A DNA stretch of 64,000 nucleotides from CAWIHK01 sp963835935 (GTDB lineage Bacteria; Bacteroidota; Ignavibacteria; UBA10030; CAVZMI01). Below the pieces are notes generated by a model that saw only the letters and a program-made list of their open reading frames with translations, had not been told where the DNA came from and did not search any database. The stretch spans positions 806,001 through 870,000 of the forward strand of contig CAWIHK010000002.1 of the NCBI GenBank assembly GCA_963835935.1, written 5' to 3'. The position numbers and the translations under genes are program-made. Shown here one piece after another: positions 26,966 through 35,175 of the stretch (positions are counted from its first letter, which is position 1; each line of letters begins with the position of its first letter).

Positions 26966-27403
26966 TCAAGGATTGTATTCCGCCACATCCTCGGCTATGC
27001 GATCTGACCATGAACCATCATCTTTTTTCTTTTCAAGACTTGAAACTAGTTTCAACAATTTATTTTCAATTTCGTAATGAAGCACATCTATTTTCTCAAA
27101 CTGTTCGGAAGAAATTAGATTGGTGTCTTTCAATCCAATACTTCTAGTAAGTGTTTCTGATAGCGATCCCAAGGCGATATAAAGAAATTGAAGGTATTCA
27201 CGAATCGACCGTCTTGAATATCCTTCAGCAATGTTTGAGGCAACAGACTGAGCCGCGTCTGCAATTTGACTCCGCAGTTTGAATTCGATATGTGTCTCTC
27301 CATACACAATCCCATAGATAAGAGAAAAGAGAGAACAGGCTTTTTGCCAAACATCGAGTTTCATATATCCCCGATTCAAATTTCGCCGTTTAGTATATTC
27401 CAT
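26966..27403 (-). CDS. Four helix bundle (S23 / 23S rRNA intervening-sequence) protein
   Basis: About 145 residues. The ATG at 27403 has GGAGGAGA 8 nt upstream, so the longer ATG at 27436 is rejected. The sequence ('LDVWQKACSLFSLIYG', 'LRSQIADAAQSVASNIAEGYSRRSIREYLQFLYIALGSLSETLT') is diagnostic of the S23 family, often found in rRNA intervening sequences or scattered in genomes of this group. The biochemical role is unknown. It lies inside an ABC transporter operon, flanked by GGAT-rich repeats on both sides (26937-26967 and 27431-27474), which suggests insertion of the gene with its repeats. Confidence 0.9.
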   Translation of the reverse strand: MEYTKRRNLNRGYMKLDVWQKACSLFSLIYGIVYGETHIEFKLRSQIADAAQSVASNIAEGYSRRSIREYLQFLYIALGSLSETLTRSIGLKDTNLISSEQFEKIDVLHYEIENKLLKLVSSLEKKKDDGSWSDRIAEDVAEYNP

Positions 27404-27430
27404 GTTTATATCTCCTCCACATATCCACAT

Positions 27431-27474
27431 ATCCATTCATCCATTCATCCATTCATCCATTTATCCATTCATCC
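27431..27474. repeat. 8-bp minisatellite (ATCCATTC)n
   Basis: Five full units, one with a single change, plus a half unit. The stop codon of the ABC ATPase gene (27453-27455) is inside the array, so copy-number change would alter the tail of that protein. A degenerate relative of the repeat lies at about 26937-26967 on the other side of the S23 gene. Confidence 0.85.
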
Positions 27475-28151
27475 TTTACAATCTTTCCATCAACCAAAAC
27501 AATTTTTCTTTTGAGATACGCCATGACTTTTTCGTCGTGCGTGGCAAAGATAAATGTTGTCTGGAATTCTTCGTTCAACTGCACCATTGTTTTCATAATG
27601 TTGTGTGAATTTGCCGCATCGAGGTTGGCAGTTGGTTCATCGGCAAGCACAATTTCCGGTTTTTTTACAATGGCTCGCGCGATTGCCACCCGCTGACTTT
27701 CTCCGCCAGAAAGCTGCGCGGGTTTCGATTCCGCACGTTCTGTGAGGCCGACCCAACTTAGCGCATCCATCACAAGTTTCTTTCTTGTGGATGAATCCAT
27801 CCCGAGCAGCAGTAAAGGAAACTCCACGTTCTCATAAACAGTATAAACCGGCAATAAATTGAAAGTTTGAAAAATGAAACCAAGACGATTCATCCGCAAT
27901 TGTGCTGCATCTTTGTGTCCGAGTGATTCTACTTTCTGCCCAAGTACTTCCACACTGCCGCTGGTTGGAATGTCGAGACAGCCGATGATGTTTAATAGAG
28001 TCGTCTTGCCTGAACCGCTGGGACCAACCAATCCTAAAAATTCACCCTTTTTGATCGAGAGATTAATTTTATCCAACGCTTTTAACTTGGTCAATCCAAG
28101 CGGATAAATTTTGTCGAGGTTTTCAGTTTTTATTAATAACGAATTCTGCAT
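27453..28151 (-). CDS. ABC transporter ATP-binding protein (LolD/MacB type)
   Basis: Complete ATPase of 232 residues: Walker A GPSGSGKT at 43-50, Q-loop Q95, signature LSGGE at 147-151, Walker B 'IVLADE' with D171-E172, and switch H205. 'GFIFQTFNLLPVYTVYENVEFPL' is typical of the LolD/MacB/FtsE group, which powers mechanotransmission rather than classical transport. The last residues (D-E-W-I-N-G) are encoded by the 8-bp minisatellite, so the native C-terminus has probably been rewritten. The partners are the two permeases beyond the inserted S23 gene. Confidence 0.92.
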   Translation of the reverse strand: MQNSLLIKTENLDKIYPLGLTKLKALDKINLSIKKGEFLGLVGPSGSGKTTLLNIIGCLDIPTSGSVEVLGQKVESLGHKDAAQLRMNRLGFIFQTFNLLPVYTVYENVEFPLLLLGMDSSTRKKLVMDALSWVGLTERAESKPAQLSGGESQRVAIARAIVKKPEIVLADEPTANLDAANSHNIMKTMVQLNEEFQTTFIFATHDEKVMAYLKRKIVLVDGKIVKDEWING

Positions 28152-28183
28152 ATTCTTTCCGTATTCTTAGATCATTATTTTAT

Positions 28184-28819
28184 CTATCTTTTTCCTATAT
28201 GAATTTTTTCGCCTGAGTTAACCACTGCCGTGCGAATGTATTGCAATCCCGCATTCGAAAACAATAACTTGAACTCATCCGTGCTATAGAGTTTTACATG
28301 TTCGGGTTCGAACAATCTTCCGATTTTATCTATCATTTTTACAAACAATGTATCTGCCGTCGGATCGAGTATGTAAATTTCACCTGCGCTTTTCAACAAA
28401 CGGCGCATCTCGACTAACGCTCTGTCCGGATGCAGATAATGATGAAACGAATTTGTGCAAATTATAATATCGAAAAGTTTATCGTCTAGCGGAATCGATT
28501 CTACATTCGCTTTTATGAAAGCAAAATTATTTCGATCCCTAAAACGTTCATTCGCCTTCTCAATCATTTTCAATGATAAATCGACTCCATAAAATGAGCC
28601 GTTGAAGCTAATCATTTCTGCACAACGGCCGATTGCTCGGCCTGTTCCACATCCAACATCGAGTAAACTTATCCCTTCTTTAATGTCCAACAAAGAGAAA
28701 AGTCGGTCTTGCCCTTGCCTCAAATATCTATGCCTCCATGTATCGCTATCGATTGTCTCCGCCCATTGGTCCCATTTTGTTTCATTTAATCTAATATGAT
28801 CGATTTCATTTTTTGCCAT
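28184..28819 (-). CDS. Class I SAM-dependent methyltransferase
   Basis: About 211 residues; the ATG at 28819 has AAAGGA 7 nt upstream and is preferred to the ATG at 28825. Motif I is 'LLDVGCGTGRAIG', then 'YGVDLSLKMIEKA', 'VESIPLDDKLFDIIICTNSFHHYLHP' and 'AGEIYILDP', all typical of Methyltransf_11 enzymes. It lies between the outer-membrane protein gene and the ATPase gene in the same direction with short gaps, so it may modify the lipid or cargo handled by the exporter; this is inference from context only. Confidence 0.88.
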   Translation of the reverse strand: MAKNEIDHIRLNETKWDQWAETIDSDTWRHRYLRQGQDRLFSLLDIKEGISLLDVGCGTGRAIGRCAEMISFNGSFYGVDLSLKMIEKANERFRDRNNFAFIKANVESIPLDDKLFDIIICTNSFHHYLHPDRALVEMRRLLKSAGEIYILDPTADTLFVKMIDKIGRLFEPEHVKLYSTDEFKLLFSNAGLQYIRTAVVNSGEKIHIGKR

Positions 28820-28846
28820 TGGCATTCCTTTGGATACTTTATATCT

Positions 28847-30007
28847 TCAATGATTAAACACAACCATAAATTGAATTCCATTCCCGGCAAATGGATTGCT
28901 GCCTCCCACAGTTTGATAGAGTTGGATATTCTGTGGATTCCAAAATGCAAGAAGATAGAATATCCAATTGTCATAAGTCCTCTGCAATGTCACCAGACGA
29001 TACCATTCTTTATTTGTCCAATCACGATACACCATGCATGACAATCGGTCGAGAAGGCCGAGTGGGTAACTTAATGACAGTGCTGAAAGCCCGCGTCCGT
29101 TTATTGCACCGAATGGTTCATTAGGATTTTCGAAACGGCAGTATTCGGTCAGCGCAGTTAATCCGCTTCCGATATCAAAAGTGTAATCGGCTCCCACAGT
29201 CCATTGCCGCTGATATTTCATTCCGGGAACTTGAGTTTGTTCGTGAATGATTACTCCCTCGAACCATAAACCAATTCCTAAATCCCATTTAGCATCAAGC
29301 GCAAACCGATTTTCAGGGACAGAAGATTCAGTCGCAACGTTCGGAATCAATGGCAGGTTACCGAAATCAGCCTCTCGATGATGATATGAAAACCCTGCCT
29401 CACCGGTCCACATTGGAATCTGGATTCTTCCGCCGTACTCGATGCTTTTTTTGTTTGTCGGAGTAATTTCCCATCCTTTGGTTTCGTCGTTGCCGTAAAG
29501 TCCCCAGAGCCAAATATTTGTATTGTCGGAAAAATAATATCGCCCGAGCAAACCATACACTCCATCGGTGAGTTGGAGTGGATCGCGTGGATCAATTTTA
29601 TCAAACCACATGAGCGGCCGAAAAAGAGTAGCGGAACCGAAACTTATTTTTTGTAATCCGGCTCTAACTTCGAAATCGTTCGAAGCTAATCGGAACGAGG
29701 CGCGATATAGTTTTAATTTTCTATCGTAGTCCGGATGTTGTTTTTTTTCAAAGCTATCTGTAGCGTAACCATTCAACGACAAATCCGCTTCGCCATTAAG
29801 ATCATCACCGAATTTCTGATCAAGAGTCAGCTCCGGGATATACCGAAAACCTGTTTGAGAAACCAGCGTATTACTCGGTGTGAATATTGTCCACCCTGAT
29901 GCCTGACCGTGCAACGACATGGTTTGATCTTGCGCTTTCATCAATTCGCAATAAACAAATAGAAGGATAAGAATATTTTTTATTTCATGTTTCACAATTA
30001 ATTTCAC
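28847..30007 (-). CDS. Outer-membrane beta-barrel protein
   Basis: Protein of 386 residues starting at GTG 30007, directly after the TAA of the TetR gene. A signal peptide (about 1-25) is followed by alternating aromatic/hydrophobic strands throughout ('YRASFRLASNDFEVRAGLQKISFGSATLFRPLMWFD' is porin-like, as in the DUF1302/AlgE type). The protein ends in a beta-strand with an aromatic near-terminal residue ('FMVVFNH'). The context (TetR regulator, FtsX-type exporter, LolA-like carrier) suggests it is the outer-membrane component of an envelope export system. No specific substrate is known. Confidence 0.8.
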   Translation of the reverse strand: MKLIVKHEIKNILILLFVYCELMKAQDQTMSLHGQASGWTIFTPSNTLVSQTGFRYIPELTLDQKFGDDLNGEADLSLNGYATDSFEKKQHPDYDRKLKLYRASFRLASNDFEVRAGLQKISFGSATLFRPLMWFDKIDPRDPLQLTDGVYGLLGRYYFSDNTNIWLWGLYGNDETKGWEITPTNKKSIEYGGRIQIPMWTGEAGFSYHHREADFGNLPLIPNVATESSVPENRFALDAKWDLGIGLWFEGVIIHEQTQVPGMKYQRQWTVGADYTFDIGSGLTALTEYCRFENPNEPFGAINGRGLSALSLSYPLGLLDRLSCMVYRDWTNKEWYRLVTLQRTYDNWIFYLLAFWNPQNIQLYQTVGGSNPFAGNGIQFMVVFNH

Positions 30008-30601
30008 TTACTGTTTTTCTAATCTTGCGAATAAGGTTTGTACAAAATGATCCTTAATGGCTTTGATTGGAAATAATTCAGGAGCGACGAAATAGTTGGC
30101 AGTGATACCATCAAAGAACACGCCGAGCATATAACAATCGAGATCAGGGTCTTTTGATCCAAGTTGAACAAAGACCTCCCGTAATTTTGCAAGATAGAGA
30201 TCAAGGTACTGTTTCCCTTTTTTTCTCATGAACTTCTGCCACCCGGCATCGAGATTCAACCGAAGTGAGAGTTTTATCCACAGCGGTTCATCTTTAAAAT
30301 ACTGCAGCCATAATTCGATCAGAGATAGTAGTTTTTCCTTCGGAGTAAGAGAATTGTCCTCAGCCTCATGTTTTATAAATAACATTTTCATCTCTTCATC
30401 AACGATGGCGATCAGGATATCCTGCTTCGTATGGAAATGAGAGAATATAAGCCCCTTTGAAACTTTTGCTTTCCGTGCAATTTCATCGGTTGTAGTCGAT
30501 GAAAAGCCTTTCTTTGCAAATAGTTCCAACCCCGCTGACATTATGGCTTTCCGGCTTTTTGCCTTCATTTTTTCCGATAATTCCTTCGATCGCGGCGACA
30601 T
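30008..30601 (-). CDS. TetR/AcrR family transcriptional regulator
   Basis: A 197-residue repressor with an N-terminal HTH ('AIMSAGLELFAKKGFSSTTTDEIARKAKVSKGLIFSHFHTKQDIL', about 20-64) and a C-terminal ligand-binding helical domain. It is the first gene of the minus-strand envelope cassette running to 23734. A perfect inverted repeat (30620-30637), 19 nt upstream of its ATG, is the probable operator, so it should repress its own operon and respond to a lipid-like or toxic ligand. Confidence 0.93.
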   Translation of the reverse strand: MSPRSKELSEKMKAKSRKAIMSAGLELFAKKGFSSTTTDEIARKAKVSKGLIFSHFHTKQDILIAIVDEEMKMLFIKHEAEDNSLTPKEKLLSLIELWLQYFKDEPLWIKLSLRLNLDAGWQKFMRKKGKQYLDLYLAKLREVFVQLGSKDPDLDCYMLGVFFDGITANYFVAPELFPIKAIKDHFVQTLFARLEKQ

Positions 30602-30619
30602 ATATACCTCAGTTTGTTA

Positions 30620-30637
30620 TGACTGACTACTCAGTCA
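30620..30637. promoter_or_regulatory. Probable TetR operator
   Basis: TGACTGA-N4-TCAGTCA, perfect 7-bp arms, 19 nt upstream of the tetR start. Size and position are typical of an autoregulatory TetR-family operator. It lies between divergent genes (tetR on - and the MntA-like gene on +), though 126 bp from the latter. Confidence 0.8.
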
Positions 30638-30762
30638 ATATAAATAAATGAAAGAAAGAAGTCAAGAAAAAAAGAGAAACCATTATTAAATTTATTTCAG
30701 GTACTAAGTTGAACTGAATTCATCATTGCCATTTTTAGATAAAAAAACGATATTGAATACAA

Positions 30763-31077
30763 ATGGAAATTAATTATGAAATAAATGATCTTCAAAAAGC
30801 CGAACTGGAGACGCTATGCCGAAAATATCACATTGTCCGGCTCTCTTTGTTTGGCTCGTTCTTGAAGGGGGACAACACATCATCAAGCGACTTAGATCTT
30901 CTTGTAGATTTTGAAGAAGGATTCACACCGGGTTTTGCCTTTGCCGGTATTCAATATGCATTGTCTGAAATATTTGGCAGGCAAGTTGATCTTCATACTC
31001 CTGCAAGCCTTAGCCGCTACTTTCGTTCCCAAGTAATAATGGAAGCCCGTTCCTTATATGAAACATCAAAATCGTGA
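30763..31077 (+). CDS. mntA: MntA-type minimal nucleotidyltransferase antitoxin
   Basis: A 104-residue nucleotidyltransferase with G31-S32-F33, D43-x-D45 ('SSDLDLLVDF') and a third acid D76 in 'GRQVDLHT', so the active site is complete. In studied MntA/HepT systems this protein neutralises HepT by adding AMP units to its tyrosine. The stop overlaps the start of the HepT gene by 20 nt. The pair lies directly upstream of hypD. Confidence 0.92.
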   Translation: MEINYEINDLQKAELETLCRKYHIVRLSLFGSFLKGDNTSSSDLDLLVDFEEGFTPGFAFAGIQYALSEIFGRQVDLHTPASLSRYFRSQVIMEARSLYETSKS

Positions 31078-31429
31078 CGTAGTTCGTTTGAAACACATGC
31101 TTGATGCTGCAACAAAAGCTATAACATACTTTGCTAACAAATCCCGTAAAGATCTTGAAACTGATGAAATTCTTTCTCTTGCTCTTGTTCGTCTCATAGA
31201 AGTAATCGGAGAAGCGGCGTCAAAAATTAAAATAGAAACTCAAATCCGTCACTCTTCTATTGAATGGCGCGACATCATCGGAACACGCAATCGTCTGATT
31301 CATGCTTATGAAGCAGTCAATCTTGATATTCTTTATCAGATTGTGAATACAGACCTTCCCATACTTATCACAAAACTTCGAAATGCAATCGAACAAGAGA
31401 CTAAAACAAATCAAGGAAATCTTTTATAA
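31058..31429 (+). CDS. hepT: HepT-type HEPN toxin (DUF86)
   Basis: A 123-residue HEPN RNase with the full RX4HXY motif R77-N-R-L-I-H82-A-Y84. H82 would be the catalytic base, and Y84 is the residue AMPylated by MntA in characterised homologues. It overlaps the mntA-like gene by 20 nt. The gene ends 9 nt before hypD, so it could be co-transcribed with hydrogenase maturation genes, probably through insertion of the module there. Confidence 0.92.
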   Translation: MKHQNRDVVRLKHMLDAATKAITYFANKSRKDLETDEILSLALVRLIEVIGEAASKIKIETQIRHSSIEWRDIIGTRNRLIHAYEAVNLDILYQIVNTDLPILITKLRNAIEQETKTNQGNLL

Positions 31430-31438
31430 GAAGAAATT

Positions 31439-32539
31439 ATGCGATACATCGATGAATATAGAAGCGCCGAAGCGGCAAAAAAATATTCGGATAAAATCAA
31501 AGCAGCAGTCACTCAACCATGGACAATCATGGAAATCTGCGGCGGACAAACTCACACCATCGTAAAATATGGAATTGAAGAATTACTTCCGCCGGAAATT
31601 ACACTTGTGCATGGTCCCGGTTGTCCGGTTTGTGTTACTCCTCTCGAAACAATAGAAAAAGCAATCCGGATTGCATCCCGGCCTGATGTGATATTTACTT
31701 CCTTCGGCGACATGCTTCGTGTTCCCGGAACATCAAAAGATTTACTCACAATAAAAGCCGAAGGTGGTGATGTTCGCATAGTCTACTCACCCACCGATGC
31801 GGTGAGGATCGCAAAAGAAAATCCGGATAAAAAAGTTGTCTTCTTCGGAGTTGGTTTTGAAACAACAGCGCCGGCAAACGCTATGTCTGTCTATCAGGCA
31901 AAACATGATGGAGTGAAAAATTTTTATCTGCTTGCGTCACACGTTCTAGTTCCGCCGGCGATGGAAGCGATTCTGTCTTCACCGATAAGTCGCATTCAAG
32001 GATTTTTAGCCGCCGGGCACGTGTGCACCGTCATGGGATACAATGAGTATATTCCTCTTGCCGAAAAATATAAAGTCCCAATTGTAGTAACCGGATTCGA
32101 ACCTGTGGATATTTTGCAGGGAATATTTATGGCCGTGCAACAGTTGGAATCGAAACGAACAGAGGTTGAAAACCAATACGCGCGCGCCGTGCGCAAAGAA
32201 GGAAATCTGCCTGCACAAAAATTGATGCGGGAGGTCTTTGTCGTTACCGATCAAAAGTGGCGCGGCATCGGAACAATTCCAATGAGCGGATTAAAACTCT
32301 CACCCGCATACGCCGACCATGATGCCGATTTAGTTTTCGATGTTTCACAGATCGTAATACAGGAATCACCATTATGCATCGCCGGATTAGTATTGCAGGG
32401 AATTAAGAAACCGACAGAATGCACGGCGTTCGGCACTCAATGCACGCCGGAACATCCATTAGGAGCGCCGATGGTTTCGAGCGAAGGAGCATGTGCAGCA
32501 TATTATAGATATAAAAACATAAAGATTGAGAAGCGATAG
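31439..32539 (+). CDS. hypD: Hydrogenase maturation factor HypD
   Basis: A 366-residue iron-sulphur scaffold that builds the Fe(CN)2CO moiety with HypC. Conserved cysteines are present: C34 in 'CGGQTH', and C62 and C65 in 'GPGCPVC'. 'FTSFGDMLRVPGT' and 'GFEPVDILQGI' are also seen, and the C-terminal cluster ligands are in 'PLCIAG', 'TECTAFGTQC' and 'EGACAAYY'. The length is normal. hypC is 8.5 kb upstream, and neither hypE nor hypF follows, so the operon is fragmented. Confidence 0.96.
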   Translation: MRYIDEYRSAEAAKKYSDKIKAAVTQPWTIMEICGGQTHTIVKYGIEELLPPEITLVHGPGCPVCVTPLETIEKAIRIASRPDVIFTSFGDMLRVPGTSKDLLTIKAEGGDVRIVYSPTDAVRIAKENPDKKVVFFGVGFETTAPANAMSVYQAKHDGVKNFYLLASHVLVPPAMEAILSSPISRIQGFLAAGHVCTVMGYNEYIPLAEKYKVPIVVTGFEPVDILQGIFMAVQQLESKRTEVENQYARAVRKEGNLPAQKLMREVFVVTDQKWRGIGTIPMSGLKLSPAYADHDADLVFDVSQIVIQESPLCIAGLVLQGIKKPTECTAFGTQCTPEHPLGAPMVSSEGACAAYYRYKNIKIEKR

Positions 32540-32541
32540 AA

Positions 32542-32597
32542 GGTCGATTTGTCCCGAGGGGATGCCTTCGGCAATAAATCGACCTACATGTTGGTCG
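32542..32597. repeat. Palindromic REP-like element
   Basis: A hairpin GGTCGATTT (32542-32550) / AAATCGACC (32576-32584) with an inner TGCC-TTC-GGCA, overlapped by GACCTACATGTTGGTC (32581-32596). The latter 16-mer recurs at 34240-34255. It lies just after hypD and could also end its transcript. Confidence 0.6.
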
Positions 32598-32725
32598 AAA
32601 TTCCTGTGGTGAGCTTGTCGAACCATTATTTCGACTCAGAAGCCTGTAGATCGAAATTACTCCTCGGTGTTTTTCCTAAGTGTAGATAGAAAATAATAAA
32701 CAGGTAAAAACATTTATCGGAAGGA

Positions 32726-33292
32726 ATGATTATCACTGTGGAAAATACTTATTTCCTGCAATCAGCTCGATTACAATTTAGAAAATGGAATCGTGATGAT
32801 AGCAACCTGGCGCAGATACTTTGGGGAGATGGCGAAGTAACACGATACATCGGCGGGCCATTCAGCAACGCCGATATCGACGCCCGCTTGGAAAAAGAAA
32901 TCGATAATGATATAAAGTATGGTTTTCAATACTGGCCAATGTTCTTACTGAAAGATGATAGTTTTGTCGGTTGCTGTGGATTACGTCCGTACAAAAATGA
33001 AACAACGGTTATGGAATTGGGTTTTTATGTTTGTAAAATGTTTTGGGGAAAAGGATACGCTACAGAAGCAGCCAAATGTGTTATTAAGTATGCTTTTGAA
33101 AAATATCATCCAATAAAATTATTCGCCGGACATAATCCAAACAATGTTAATTCAAAAAGTACATTGGCAAAATTAGGTTTTCAATATACACATGATGAAT
33201 ACTATCCTCCAACAGGTCTGAATCATCCATCGTATGAATTGACGTATGAGAATTATCTAAGGATATATAAAAATGAAGGTATCGAATCATGA
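32726..33292 (+). CDS. GNAT family N-acetyltransferase
   Basis: A 188-residue acetyltransferase of the RimJ/RimL-like (Acetyltransf_3) group. It has 'LRLRKW'-like start strands ('ARLQFRKWNRDD'), 'ELGFYVCKMFWGKGYATEAAK' with the Q/RxxGxG/A-type acetyl-CoA loop (here WGKGYA), and 'NPNNVNSKSTLAKLGFQY', the usual 'N..S..vlek.GF' motif. The acceptor is unknown. GGAAGG lies unusually close to the ATG. It stands alone between REP-like repeats. Confidence 0.88.
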   Translation: MIITVENTYFLQSARLQFRKWNRDDSNLAQILWGDGEVTRYIGGPFSNADIDARLEKEIDNDIKYGFQYWPMFLLKDDSFVGCCGLRPYKNETTVMELGFYVCKMFWGKGYATEAAKCVIKYAFEKYHPIKLFAGHNPNNVNSKSTLAKLGFQYTHDEYYPPTGLNHPSYELTYENYLRIYKNEGIES

Positions 33293-33457
33293 GACAACGA
33301 AACGATAATGCAAATTATGGATATAAGAATATAAAGATGGGGAAGAGATAAAAATATTTTCCCTCTCATCAAAATTTCCTTGTGGTAGAATTATTGAAAC
33401 TTTACCTTTAACATCCGCGTATATTTTATTACCAAGTCAAAAAAGGAAAAACAAAAA

Positions 33458-34231
33458 ATGAATTATCCAAGTTGGTTATTGGAAGTAATAAGATGTCCGG
33501 AAACAAAAATGCCATTAAAAATGGAAAACGAATACCTGGTAAGAAAGGATGGTTTCAAATATCCGATTATTGATGGAATTTTATCATTGGTCTACCCACA
33601 TAATTTGATCGGAGCCGATAAAGACTGGAATAAATTTTATGATTTATTTGCTCCTTTCTATGACTTAAGCGAAAGGTTTTTCGGAAAGCTGCTCTTAGGA
33701 TTGGATGTCCAGCAATCATGGAAACAAACAATATCATACTTAGGATTAAAACCGGGTATGAAAGTTTTGGAAGTATCGCCAGGTCCCGGTGTTTCTCAAG
33801 CATTCATAAAAGAGGCAATTACCGATAAAGGAAATTTAGTGTCGTTAGATTTATCATTAGGCATGCTGCGACAATGCAAGAAAAAACAAAAACAATTAAA
33901 TACATTCTTGATTCAAGGAAACGGAAGTTACCTGCCTTTCGATGATAATAGCTTTGACGCATTATTTCATTTTGGCAGTGTGAATCTTTATAATGAGCCG
34001 GAAAAGGCAGTAAAGGATTTCGTTCGTGTGGTTAAGAAAAACGGTATTGTTTCATGGGGTGATGAAAGTTCTTCAGACAAAATTCCCGATGGATGGAAAA
34101 AGAAATTTTTAATTAAGATGAACCCCGGCTATTTAAAACCGAGGCCTCTTATACCGGATGGCCTGGTTAATGTAAAAGAATATGAAGTATACGCCGGCTA
34201 TGGATATTTAGTAGTTGGCATAAAAGCATAA
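33458..34231 (+). CDS. Trm112-like/SAM methyltransferase fusion
   Basis: A 257-residue protein. Residues 1-50 resemble a Trm112p-like zinc-ribbon domain ('LLEVIRCPETKMPLK', 'YPIIDGILSLV') but keep only one Cys (C13), so zinc binding is probably lost. Residues about 60-255 are a class I methyltransferase with motif I 'VLEVSPGPGVSQAFI' (GxG altered to P-G-P-G), 'LVSLDLSLGML', 'LPFDDNSFDALFHFGSVNLY' and 'GIVSWGDES'. The arrangement recalls UbiE/COQ5-like fused proteins found in bacteria; the substrate is unknown. AAAAGG is present upstream of the ATG. Confidence 0.85.
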   Translation: MNYPSWLLEVIRCPETKMPLKMENEYLVRKDGFKYPIIDGILSLVYPHNLIGADKDWNKFYDLFAPFYDLSERFFGKLLLGLDVQQSWKQTISYLGLKPGMKVLEVSPGPGVSQAFIKEAITDKGNLVSLDLSLGMLRQCKKKQKQLNTFLIQGNGSYLPFDDNSFDALFHFGSVNLYNEPEKAVKDFVRVVKKNGIVSWGDESSSDKIPDGWKKKFLIKMNPGYLKPRPLIPDGLVNVKEYEVYAGYGYLVVGIKA

Positions 34232-34239
34232 TAAAAATT

Positions 34240-34310
34240 GACCTACATGTTGGTCACGCGCTTTGAGGGAGTTTCCGCCTCCACTTCGTTTCGGCGGACA
34301 GGGTACTCCC
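34240..34310. repeat. REP-like palindromic cluster
   Basis: Second copy of GACCTACATGTTGGTC (34240-34255), followed by nested inverted repeats GGGAGT/ACTCCC (34267-34272, 34305-34310) and TCCGCC/GGCGGA (34274-34279, 34293-34298). It is a dispersed intergenic element and a possible transcript end for the methyltransferase. Confidence 0.6.
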
Positions 34311-34443
34311 AAACCACGATCAACCACGCGAGATGTGCTCCCCCTTTTTTAATCGATCAAAATGTCCTCGATTACCATTGACATTTACGGATGTTTTGTT
34401 TTATTATCAAACAATAACACGAAAATAATCTTACAATGAGAAT

Positions 34444-34471
34444 GTATAACCACGACATGCTCGTCGTTGTT
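34444..34471. other. Small hairpin with attC-like arms
   Basis: TAAC-C-ACGAC and GTCGT-T-GTTA pair around the loop ATGCTC, with one mismatch, 43 nt upstream of the membrane-protein gene. Similar 'ATAACAACG' words follow the same operon (36162) and occur at 58902. It could be an integron-like boundary or just a hairpin. Confidence 0.35.
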
Positions 34472-34514
34472 ACGGCTATGCAGTCCACTGAATCTTTAAC
34501 TATCAGTGGAACGT

Positions 34515-35039
34515 ATGCTTGAATTCCTTAATGAAATATTCAGAACATTCTTGAGAAACAAAGAGTGGATTTTTTCTGGAATCGGCGCCTTTTTAATTGG
34601 GCTGTTTTTCACTTGGCTAACTTCCCGGAAGAAACCAAAACTTAGAATAAAACTCACTCTTACAATCTCATTTGTCCAAGTCGAAGATCAACTTGGTCCC
34701 AACATTCCTCTCCTTACAGCATTTATTACGAACATTAGCACTCGCAACGTTTTTGTTCAGCAGCCACTAATTAAGACTTCAAAAATAGTTGATGGTACTA
34801 CTACTTTTCAACTGATCCGGAGAGACCAAAGCACAAAATTCCCAATGGAGCTAACCCCTGGTGAACAATTTCGCCAGGACTATCAATCTGTTGCATTTGA
34901 AAAACTAGTTTTATCAAAGTTAAAAGATCGACACTCTGTTCGCTTATTGGTCACCAATACATTAGGTCATAAATTTTACTCAAATAAGTTCCTAGTGAAA
35001 ACAATCAAGCAACACAATCAACTTGCAGGTTATCGTTAA
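34515..35039 (+). CDS. Membrane-anchored protein of unknown function
   Basis: About 174 residues; an ATG at 34515 or GTG at 34506 are both possible, and no clear Shine-Dalgarno is seen. One membrane helix lies near residues 19-36 ('WIFSGIGAFLIGLFFTWL'), followed by K/R residues, so the rest is probably cytoplasmic. The C-terminal 130 residues are beta-rich with a 'LTPGEQFRQDY' turn, like small beta-sandwich domains. It precedes the two HTH genes and the HEPN gene on the same strand (136 nt gap to the first HTH start). It may be a membrane sensor or effector of that module, but co-transcription is not certain. Confidence 0.65.
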   Translation: MLEFLNEIFRTFLRNKEWIFSGIGAFLIGLFFTWLTSRKKPKLRIKLTLTISFVQVEDQLGPNIPLLTAFITNISTRNVFVQQPLIKTSKIVDGTTTFQLIRRDQSTKFPMELTPGEQFRQDYQSVAFEKLVLSKLKDRHSVRLLVTNTLGHKFYSNKFLVKTIKQHNQLAGYR

Positions 35040-35175
35040 ATAGTGGGACGAGAATTCACTTATATTACATGGTGTGGATGGTCCATAGTATTTGATACAC
35101 CTCACGACCGAAAAATTATTTCGGATGCAAATAAATCGATTTTATAATCTAACATTTAATCCAAAGGAGAATTAC

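Noticed and set aside
27404..27436. Longer N-terminus of the S23 protein
   Set aside because: The extra codons come from the GGAT repeat and include the Shine-Dalgarno of the ATG at 27403.
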